Positions 1 to 13,320 of a stretch of 64,000 nucleotides of DNA are shown piece after piece. The position numbers and the translations under genes were made by a program. Source of the DNA: Plasmodium malariae. Lineage: Eukaryota > Apicomplexa > Aconoidasida > Haemosporida > Plasmodiidae. Each line of letters starts with the position of its first letter. The stretch's first letter is position 1. Location of the stretch: positions 1,116,001-1,180,000 of the forward strand of contig NC_041788.1 in NCBI RefSeq assembly GCF_900090045.1, in the 5' to 3' direction. The notes under the pieces were generated by a model. The model was not told the origin of the DNA. It worked only from the letters and a program-made list of their open reading frames with translations, and searched no databases.

Positions 1-465
1 ATATGCATAAAATATTTTTTTTTAATGTAAATATTACACATATTTATATATATATATTTATATATATATATTTATATATATATATATATAATATATATAA
101 TACATACATGTACATATACAATTATGGCGTACAAAGCACATTTGCTTGTTTTGAAGGAATGATATATGCACGATGTACTTTTCCATCAAATTATTATTAA
201 TTTTATAATATAATATACTTTTTTGTAAATTTTGTGTGTTTTTATAAATAAAAAAATCCACAGTATACATATTTTTTTATACATTTAATTATAGTTGAAT
301 ATTTTTAAATGTAAATACTAGAAAATAATATTTATATATTATATATATATAATATATATGTATATATATAATATATATGTATATATATAATATATATATA
401 CACCACTATCCTTTTTGTGATAAAAAATTACCGTCCTAATTATTAAGATCATGAGTTAATATAAA
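1..465. other. Intergenic, upstream of CCT
   Basis: Very A+T-rich sequence with (TA)n and TATATG runs. Short open frames here are composed of Tyr/Ile repeats from the TA arrays and are not credible. It presumably holds the promoter and 5' leader of the cytidylyltransferase gene, but I recognise no specific element. Confidence 0.6.
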
Positions 466-4560
<4,095 letters not shown>

Positions 4561-5412
4561 TCAAAAAATTAGTAATTATGAATATTTAATGGGTGTGCGC
4601 TATTTTGCATATATATATATATATATATATATTATGTCTATTGGGGATATTACCATTCGCGTAGGCACGTGCATACATATGTGTGGGCATGTGTACATGT
4701 ATATATATATATATATGTGCGTATATAGAATCATTCGATACATCATTACTTTTTAAACTTATAGGTTGTATCCCCCTTTTTTTTTTTTTTTTTTCTCTTT
4801 TTTTGATGTTTTTTTTTTTATTTATATACGTTTAATTAAACGTACCACTTTTTTTTTTAATGGTATTTTTATGAATTTTTATAAATTGTTGTGTACATTT
4901 ATGTATACATACATGTTTGTATTTTTGTGTATATATTTGAATTTTTTTTTTTTTTTTCTTCTTTTTCTTTTAAATACATTATATGGTTACGGAATGAAGG
5001 GGGGAAAAAGAAAAGAAAAAAAAAAGAAAAATTAATAAATGCCTTAAAAGATAATTATACTTATATTTTATTTGCTCCAATCCATATAAGCAAATCATCA
5101 TAAAAACGAAATATGCGATAATATATATCTTTATATGTTAAATATAAAAAGTTTTTTTTTTTTTTTTTTTTTTTTTTCCTTTTTCGTACAAAACATAAAA
5201 TATAGATTGTTTATATTTTTTTTAAAGTATATGATTAGAATTACAACAAAAACTCGGTTCCGTTGAAAGGGCGTAATGTCGAAACTTCGTGAAGGAGATA
5301 TACCAGAGGGAAGTTTGCACATACGTATATATGTATATATATATATATATATATAATGTGTTAATCGATTTTAGGACAACATTTTTTACGCAATACATCT
5401 GTTGTATTGCCC

Positions 5413-5599
5413 TTATTTCTCCTTTTCCTTCCCTACAAGTTCCTCAAATTTTATTTTATTAATATTATTTTTATTCATATTCATTTCATATATAATTAAT
5501 GGTACATCGTTTATAGAAAATGGTAGATCTTTGGAATAACTATCGGTTGTCTTTATATTTTTTATTACATTTATTTAATTCTTTTATATTTATTAACAT
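5413..5599 (-). CDS. Possible small gene, about 61 residues
   Basis: On the minus strand a frame opens at an ATG at 5599 (MLINIKELNKC) and a different frame closes at 5413 with FEELVGKEKEK. The two join into one open frame if a single A is removed from the six-A run at about 5557-5562. The strand is purine-rich, and Asp/Glu/Pro codons appear in its second half, as in real Plasmodium genes. Against it, the plus strand is also open for 96 codons from 5520, and no family is recognised. This could be a spliced gene, a frame-broken small gene, or chance. Confidence 0.2.
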
Positions 5600-5903
5600 T
5601 TTTCATTATGATAATTTGCGCTTTCCTAAGGAGGAACGAAGTGTACTTACATGTCTTTTTCAGGCACGATTTTTATTTTTTTCGTATAGAACAAAATGGC
5701 TAGCAGACAATGCAATTTTTTTTTTTTTTTTGGAAAGGTTTTTTCATATTTTTCATTTCCGCACAAGTGAATATATACACACATACGTGCATATACATGT
5801 ATATGGTTAAATTACCCTCCTTTGTTTTGAATTATGTTTACAATTGTTCATACATAAAGTAGTTGACGCACATAATAAGGCACACTCAGAATAAAAGCAC
5901 ACA

Positions 5904-6012
5904 ATCGTGCAAGTATACAATCGCATAAGTATACAATCGTATAAGTATACAATCGTATAAGTATACAATCGTATAAGTATACAATCGTATAAGTATACAA
6001 TCGTACAAGCAA
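5904..6012. repeat. 16-bp minisatellite
   Basis: About seven tandem copies of AATCGTATAAGTATAC, with the outer copies degenerate. It lies just upstream of the secreted-protein gene, in its likely 5' flank. Confidence 0.9.
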
Positions 6013-6129
6013 AGGTACAAGTGTTACATTACGTCATCTTTGCACTCTCTTACCTTGTATGTCTTTGAAAAAATTATCTTTTGCTCCTATTTTTTTTTTT
6101 TTTTCTTTTTAGCTACCAATTAATGAAGA

Positions 6130-8976
6130 ATGAAATATAATTTAATTTTACCTATTTCAATTGTATTACTACTTGAGTACAGCACAAGAATATTTTCTCT
6201 AAAATATGTTAAAAAAGAGGGAATAAAATGGATAGGAAATGATGAAGGATCTCTTCTTGTTCACGATTTACAAACGTACAAAGAGGAAATTGACTCACAG
6301 GTAGAACACTATATCTACAAAGTGTCGTATACACACGTGCATAATTTTGTTTTTTTTGGTTTATGCGATACTATATTTTCATACATATATATTTTTTCAA
6401 AACTGCGAAAATAAATTATTTGAGTGCATAATTTTAGTTCATCTGGAAATGATGTATTTACATGGTCATGTTTACTTCACTGGAATCTGCCTGTGAGTTA
6501 AGAGGATACTAATTGCATGGGGGGGGGTCTTATTTTTATATTATACATGTGCGTGTATGTGTGGTTGTAAATGTTCTTAAACGTTCAAGTTTACGTTTAT
6601 GTATACTTATATTTTATTTTATTCGTTTTTCTTTTCTTTTCAGATAAGAAGCTTCAAAGAAGATGAAGCCTTGCCAAATCAGGTAGATTTCCAACTGCAG
6701 GAATTAAGCGGCTTAGTTAACATCTTAAAAGATACGCAGGTAGAGCAAAAACGAAGACTGTTCAATTTTTCGACGTCCCTAGAACAAACAAAATTATCAT
6801 TGTTTAAAATGCTAAGCGAATATGAAAATAGAATTGCTCAACTAGAATATATTATTATGGAAATAAAAAAATATGACCCCTTCATAGAAAAATTTACATA
6901 TCCTATATCAAAATATTGGCTAAAAATAGACTTTACAAGTTATAAATCTCTTTGGAAATATAAAAAAAATAAAAATTATATTACATTAATTCAAGCAATA
7001 GATATAATAAATTTAAGAAAACCTTCAACTATTTTGTTGCTAAAACATCATAAATTAATAGAGGGATATATAAATGTCGATGTTTTACAAAAAATTTTTC
7101 CTGCATCAGATATGAAACAATCTTCTTCAGGAATTATATTTGATTTTGTCAATGTTCAAAATTTTAGATTTATTGAATTAGCATTCATAAATAGTCAAGC
7201 TGTTGTTACTGTGAACGACGTTTCCAACGATGTCTATAAGAAGTACGCACTATTAAAAAGTAGTTCATGGGTGAATGTACCTATGGATATATATATCGAT
7301 GTGTGTCTACGAGGGTTTACACCGCGCATAGTGTGATTCCACACACACATATCTATCTATATATATCTATCCATATCTATATATATATATATATATCTAT
7401 CTATGCATACACGTAGTACATATATGACGCATTTGTATTATATGCATATTGTACGCCTAACATATATACAAATGTGCGAGTATAGTTTTGATATCGTTCG
7501 ATTATATACAACCCGTAAACGTTGAATGTGCGTAAAGGGAATATCAATAAGTATATGCTCCTTTTTTTTTACCCGTCTTTAGTACCCTTCCTTTTCACGC
7601 TTCCTTTTATACCTTCCTTTTTATACCTTCCTTTTCATACTTCCTTTTATACCTTCCTTTTCATACTTCTTTTTATATATTCATTTTCATACTTCTTTTT
7701 ATATATTCCTTTTCATACTTCTTTTTATACCTTCCTTTTCAAGCTTCCTTTTATACCTTCCTTTTCAAGCTTCCTTTTATACATTCCTTTTCAAGCTTCC
7801 TTTTATACATTTCTTTTCATACTTCTTTTTATACACTCCTTTTCACTCTCCTTTTCCTCCCCCATCTTATACACCTTCTTTTTTATGTACAATTTTTGAA
7901 GGATCATTTCGAGGAGTGTCGAGGCAGACAGCAGAGAGTACAACTCCCTAACCTGTGAATTAACATCAAAGAAAATAAATGTTTTCTTAAATTATAAAAA
8001 AATAATAGAGATATACGTTACAAGTGAAAGACGTGGTACAAGTAGCAGTGCTAACACCGCAGTAGGATTATTTACCAAAATCGGAACGGCAGAATTTAAA
8101 AATATATTAACAGGAAATATAAATTTTGAAAAGGCCCTTAAGCATAAATTAAAAGATTCAAATGATATGGACATATCAAAAGGAAGCCTACACAGTTCTT
8201 ATCGTTTTTCAAAAAAGGGTACAAGAGATGATCTAAGTGTGTATGAAATACCTTATTCGTACAAAGATTATGATAGTAATAAGGCGGACGAGGAGGAACA
8301 TCAGGTTAACAGTGTTTATCCCGTACCTGATTCAACATCTTATTATTATAGCAATCCATCGGATGAAATACGTACAAATATGGATGATAAAAAAAAAGTA
8401 TCAGCCAAAAAAGAACAACAGCAAATGTGTAATAATTACAATAATTACAATTTTGACTTAAACGACTGGATGGACATCAATAATACCCCAGGTAGCTGGA
8501 GAATTATAAATCAATATGGAATTAGTAGAATTGTTTTTAATGATAATTATAAACTATCACTGTTAAGATCCTCCTTTATTTATAAATACAGTTTTTGTAA
8601 TTCAATTCATTTATCAGCTTACATAAAATTAGAAAATAATACGGAAGCAGGTTTATTGTTCAGATATGATAACAAGGATAACATGTATATGCTAACAATT
8701 TCAACAACTAATAAAGAAATAATTTTAAAAAAAAATAAAAATAACACTGAAACAATTATTATGAGAGAATATATTAAAAATATAAATTCTTTTCAACGAC
8801 ATCATTTATTAATTAAAGATGAAGGAGAAAAAGGTATTATAACTGTGTACCTTGATGCTGAAAAAATATTTTCTATAAATAATGAACCCTATTACAAGTC
8901 CGGTTTAGTAGGGATATATGTCGAGTACGGATATGGCACATTTGACACGTTTAAAATTGAACGGGACCAAAAATAA
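6130..8976 (+). CDS. Secreted protein with C-terminal ConA/LamG-like beta-sandwich (3 exons)
   Basis: Proposed exons are 6130-6300, 6644-7332 and 7902-8976, giving 644 residues. The first junction (CAG|gtagaa to tttcag|ATA, phase 0) is clear. The second is less certain: the phase-2 join 7332/7902 works, but another donor about 15 bases upstream also keeps frame. The N-terminus is a signal peptide: a basic start, then a hydrophobic core ILPISIVLLL. Residues about 60-110 are helical and possibly coiled-coil. Residues about 480-640 fit a sugar-binding-type jelly roll, with a tryptophan near the start, an AGLLFRYDNKDN block, a strand ITVYLDAEKIF and the ending SGLVGIYVEYG..TFDTFKI. I do not recognise a named family. 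Export or surface location follows from the signal peptide. The ligand is unknown. Confidence 0.8.
7575..7855 (+). repeat. Polypyrimidine minisatellite inside intron 2
   Basis: Tandem array alternating TTCCTTTTATACC and TTCCTTTTCATAC with small variants, about twenty 13-bp half-units. It fills most of the proposed second intron of the secreted-protein gene and supplies a very long pyrimidine tract before the acceptor. Confidence 0.9.
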
Positions 8977-9226
8977 ACTGCTTAAAATGAGAACCAAATG
9001 TTTTTAATTAGAACCATCTGTTATGCGCGCGTTAACATTTTTACAATAAGTCCGTTCTTTTGTTTTCTTCTGTAAGGAGCTAATTTTTACTAGTTTTTGT
9101 TTTTTTTTTTTTTGCTTAATTCGTTGTTTTTGTTCCTCTCAACTAGTTGTAGTTCTTCTGAACTGTAGTTTTTGTTCCAAACATTTTTATTTTTATTTTT
9201 ATTATTTTTTTTTTTATTTTATTTTA

Positions 9227-9305
<79 letters not shown>

Positions 9306-9795
9306 CATTTGCCCTCTTTTATAACTCGCTGTTATAGGATACCTTTACTAAACTCTTCGAAACTGCATCATCCGTGTTTATGTCTTTATCTGTGTTACCC
9401 TTATTAAAGAAATGAAATACCCCGAAGGATAACTTTAATAAATAGAATAATGTTGAAAATAAGAGCTTAATTATCTATAAAATAAAAGTTTTTTAAAAAA
9501 AAATCAATGAAGCATTCTTGTCATAATGCGTGAAAGGTGGTATATATATACATATTCCTGTATGCTCATATATCTATATGTGTGCTTCTATATGAGACAT
9601 GTTCATGCGTGGGTACTCTTTTACCGTTATGGCAGCTCTTATGAAACCCAATCTGCGAAGGATGATATAAAAACAGACACTCAGAAAGAAAAAAAAAGAA
9701 TACCACACATATCTTGTGTCATTTTGAGCTCTAACAAAAAAAAAAAAAAAAAAAAAAAGGAAAAAAATAAGAATTCGAGAAGAGCAAATATATCA
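8977..9795. other. Convergent intergenic region
   Basis: Lies between the 3' ends of the secreted-protein gene (+) and the SNARE gene (-). It contains a 74-base poly-T run. A plus-strand frame at 9526-9801 ends in poly-Lys from a poly-A run and shows no family resemblance. It is probably UTR. Confidence 0.6.
9232..9305. repeat. Poly-T tract of 74 bases
   Basis: Uninterrupted T run in a convergent intergenic region. The exact length is unreliable in any assembly. Confidence 0.95.
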
Positions 9796-10859
9796 TCATA
9801 ATATTGAAGAAACGGGTAATGTTAAATATATCCATTTTGTTAAAATGTAGTACTTTTGTTTTAAAGATAATATTAGTTGAGCACTGGATTTTAACTTGCT
9901 TTCGAAAACTAAAATGAGAAATAAAAATAAGCGAATGTGTCTTATTACATATTTATGTTAAGCTTTTTTTTTTTTTTTTTTTTTTTTTGTTGAATTTTTT
10001 GAAATTTTATTTTAATATATTTTTTGCATATTTAAATAATTCTTCTTTGAACTTACTGTTGAATATTTCGTCTTGTTTTCTTAATTTTTGTGAAGATTCT
10101 AGCAACTCTGATCTTACATTTTTCATTCTGTTAATTTCATCTATCATCATCTTTTTTGTGTCTTTTAAATTTACATCAGTCATGTGTGTTTCATTCGATT
10201 CGCTTACTAACACGTTACCGTTACTAGAAAAGAGGGAAAGGAAAAGTAATAATCCAACAAATGAGTTATTCCATACATGTGCGTACACACGCACATATAT
10301 ATATATATATATGCATATATTATACCTCCTAGGTGGAGATAAGTAAGGAAAAATACGCCCAATATTTACCTTTTTTTTGCGTTCAAGAAATTACTTATAC
10401 ATAAGCGATGGTAGTCCTTTGCATTTTTATGCCACCAGATACTCAGTTCTCTCTTATGGCTTCACAAAAAAAAAGAATGAAGAAAAAAAAATAAAAATAA
10501 ATAAATAAAATGAACAAAATAAAAAAAAACAAAAAAAACAAAAAAAACAAAAAAAACAAAAAAAACAAAATCGAAATAAACAAATAATTTGTAGTATTAA
10601 ATTTAAAATGCTAGTTTGCCTTTTAGAATGCAAAATTAGCATTTAAATTTTTTGATGACGCAAATTTGTTGTTCTTTTCTACTTGTCTAAATTTTTCAAA
10701 TGATATTCATATTGTCGCTTAACATCTTCTTCAATATCATCTTCAAGTTTTTCCGAGCTAAGTATTTTATTTTTATATTGCAAAATTAATTTTGAATAAT
10801 GAACAATTCTTTTTGACACTTTTCCTCTAAACTAAAAATGTAAGAAAATGCATATATAA

Positions 10860-10896
<37 letters not shown>

Positions 10897-11352
10897 GGAT
10901 ATGCATAAATCGAAACCTTTTACTGCCATTTTACTATTCTTTCATTTTGCTAGGATACATTTACATTCATTAGAAACTATTACGTTTTAATGACACACAA
11001 AAGAAAGGACTATATAGACTTAACGGCCATTTTGCACTTGCGCATTCGTATTTTGAACAAAAAGGACAACATTTGGTTACATACACATGTATATATATGT
11101 CCATAGATGTATATGCATATATATTCACGTATGCATGTATGAATAAACGTAATAGAGGTATAATGTCAACCATTCTATGCTGTTTGAACTTACTAACAAG
11201 AACGAGTCATGGTCATTTAAAACCTGTTCCGACTTAAATAATCTGTTAAGATTATCATCAATGAATTTCATATGGTTTATTATGGAGTTTATTTTGTTCA
11301 AGTTCTCTACATTTTGTTTTTTTTTTCCTAAACTTAGAAAATTTCCATTCAT
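9796..11352 (-). CDS. SEC20: Sec20/BNIP1-type Qb-SNARE (5 exons)
   Basis: Exons on the minus strand, in order, are 11352-11194, 10831-10683, 10459-10370, 10223-10057 and 9908-9796. All are GT-AG with matching phases (0, 2, 2, 1) and give 225 residues, close to human BNIP1. Three donors are strong (gtaagt, gtaaat, gtaagt). The C-terminal part has the Sec20 pattern: a KKMM start, then LLESSQKL, then an acidic-E-x-F step (QDEIFNIF), then a helix ending KQKYY before a hydrophobic tail IYLTLPVSSIL. Sec20 acts with Use1, Sec22 and Ufe1/syntaxin-18 in fusing retrograde Golgi vesicles with the ER. The N-terminal half is helical, as in Sec20 proteins. The start at 11352 was chosen over a non-homologous-looking extension to an upstream ATG at 11391. 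The tail anchor is short (about 16 residues), so the last exon could be incomplete. Confidence 0.72.
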
Positions 11353-11756
11353 TTTTCCTTTCCCAGTTGCGTATGCAAATATGCACAGCACACTTAGCCC
11401 ATATATGTGTACGTGTATCTATATGTATATATATATATATAAATGTAAATATATATATATATAATATATATATTCTAACATATATGTGTTTTATTTACGT
11501 GCATGTTATACATATAGGTCACCCTGACTTATATTTTTTCAAAAGCGCGTTGCAAAAGTATGAAATTTTTGTTCGTACATTTTGGCAAACCCAAGAATTT
11601 TTCCTTTTCACTTTGACTTGTCACTATATATATTTATACAAATACAGTGCAGCAAATTGTATAACAACAAAAAAAAAAAAGAATAATGTGTGAACATTTA
11701 TTTACAAGCGGTACACATATTCTTTATCATTCCCTATTAATTATGCATCCTTTATT

Positions 11757-11897
11757 ATTTTGCTTTTGCTTTTGATTTTGCTTTTGCTTTTGCTTTTGAT
11801 TTTGATTTTGCTTTTGCTTTTGCTTTTGATTTTGCTTTTGATTTTGCTTTTGCTTTTGCTTTTGCTTTTGATTTTGCTTTTGCTTTTGCTTTTGATT
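11757..11897. repeat. TTTTGC/TTTTGA hexamer array
   Basis: About 23 hexamers of TTTTGC interspersed with TTTTGA. It reads as Leu/Ile runs on one strand and Lys/Gln/Asn on the other, but has no stable coding context. Confidence 0.95.
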
Positions 11898-12474
11898 TTA
11901 CTTAATTATTATTATTATTTATTTTTTTTTTTTTTTTTTCCCCTGAAATTTTACGTTGTTACTGATTGTTACTATGTGATCATTACCGCACATTACAAAT
12001 TTTTTTCCTCCATTCATTATATAAAATACTTTAAAAATAATTGCAAAAAATTTGAAAAAAAGGGGATCGCACTATGCATACATACGCACATAAATATGTA
12101 TGTAAATATATATAAATATACATATATTTATATGTACACGCTGTTTTTTCGTTACGCGCGCTTATGCTTGTACATGCTGTGAGCACAATAATAACAGACC
12201 TAGTAAATGCACCTTTTGCCAATGATTTTAATCATTCGCTCTATTTTTATTTCTTCATATATGTACATATTTATTCTACTATGGTACGATAAAACGAAGA
12301 ATACAAAATTAAGAAAACTAAGAGAAGAAAAAAACGAGATGAATTTTCGCTTCATAATTTTTTATGCCATCTTGTTTCCCAATCATTTTTATATATATTA
12401 CTTGTAATATAAGAAAATCAAGAAAATAACTTTGAATGTTATTTTAAATTTTATTTTTTTGTATTTATCCATCT

Positions 12475-12505
<31 letters not shown>

Positions 12506-12698
12506 TATATATATATACAATTTTTCAGTTAGACTTAAAAAAATGTTCATAAAAAATAAATAACATAGAAAATATAAATTTTATATAATGATGTAATGTG
12601 CACTTGTAAAATGTACTTCATGTCAATGTTCATTTGGGCTCAATGTATACGAAGAAAAAGAAAGGCCCTTAATGTATTACATATTTATGATATATATT

Positions 12699-12775
12699 CA
12701 CGCAGAAAAAATATAATATATATATAAGCACACGGAAAAAATATAATATATATATAAGCACACGGAAAAAATTTA
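12699..12775. repeat. 30-bp triplicated repeat
   Basis: Three copies, the first degenerate, of a 30-bp unit made of AGCACACGGAAAAAAT followed by an AT-only part. Confidence 0.85.
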
Positions 12776-12812
12776 TATATTGCAAAGTATCCTTGTTTGA
12801 TTTATTTTCCCT

Positions 12813-12959
12813 ATGTCAACCTATCTTAAAACTTCGGAATTGTCCAAAAAAAGGAGTAGAGTATTTTTAATACAAGATCACGCAGAGAATATAGTTGTTT
12901 ACTATGCTTTTTTTCATTTTTTAAAAATAAATAACAGCAGAAACATCGTATGCAAATAA
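12813..12959 (+). CDS. Possible small ORF, 48 residues
   Basis: ATG-started frame MSTYLKTSELSKKRSR... with balanced amino-acid use (Ser, Lys, Asp, His, Glu) unlike the surrounding Tyr/Ile/Phe noise. It could be a first exon, since GTATGC after residue 45 resembles a donor. It overlaps the end of an opposing open frame. No family recognised. Low confidence. Confidence 0.2.
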   Translation: MSTYLKTSELSKKRSRVFLIQDHAENIVVYYAFFHFLKINNSRNIVCK

Positions 12960-13147
12960 AGACCCTTTTTAACTGATGATTTATTTGCTATTTGGAAATA
13001 TATTATAATAACCTCTTTTTTTTTTTTCTGCTTCTTTCGGTAATATACACTTCCAACCCATTCTGTAGTTAATAATACACCTTCTTTTTGTTTGCCCAAA
13101 TTAATGCCCTTGCTAGCGTATAATATTATCTTTTGACCTTTCCCCCT
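12914..13147 (-). CDS. Possible minus-strand exon, about 77 codons open
   Basis: Open from 13147 to a stop at 12914 and containing GVLLTTEWVGSVYYRKK, which looks protein-like. No in-frame ATG lies near the upstream end, and the upstream flank is A-rich, so it is not a good acceptor context on this strand. If real, it is part of a spliced gene or of the 3' region of the EPL1-like gene. No family recognised. Confidence 0.2.
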   Translation of the reverse strand, partial: RGKGQKIILYASKGINLGKQKEGVLLTTEWVGSVYYRKKQKKKKEVIIIYFQIANKSSVKKGLYLHTMFLLLFIFKK

Positions 13148-13320
13148 TTACGCTCCTTAACTTTTTTTTTTTTTTTTTTATTGTTATACAAACAACACAT
13201 TAGCATCTTTCCTTATAGTCCATTTTTTTCAACTGTGATAATTAACATTAGTACATGTGTGAACGTAGGTCATCAATATGTCTTCAATTGCATTATATAT
13301 CATATAACACCTCATTCGCA

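Larger units (their letters stand above)
4561..6129. other. Intergenic between CCT and secreted-protein gene
   Basis: Holds (TA)n runs, several poly-T tracts and a 16-bp minisatellite near 5.9-6.0 kb. The stretch 5230-5720 is less A+T-rich and contains exon-like open stretches on both strands. A low-confidence minus-strand candidate is listed separately. A plus-strand frame from 5520 to 5810 and a short ATG frame at 5277 compete with it. Confidence 0.5.
11353..13320. other. Intergenic between SNARE and EPL1-like genes
   Basis: Contains a T-rich hexamer array, a 30-bp triple repeat and two small open frames on opposite strands at 12.8-13.15 kb, listed separately. The rest is low-complexity A/T sequence in which I see no gene. 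Confidence 0.5.

Noticed and set aside
5240..5325. Possible tRNA in a GC-richer patch with GGTTCC
   Set aside because: No B-box consensus (GTTCRANNC) in the right spacing and no cloverleaf could be drawn. No tRNA was found elsewhere in the window either.
9526..9801. 91-codon plus-strand frame in the convergent region after the secreted-protein gene
   Set aside because: Half is TA-derived Tyr/Ile or poly-A-derived Lys, and it overlaps the last exon of the opposing SNARE gene.
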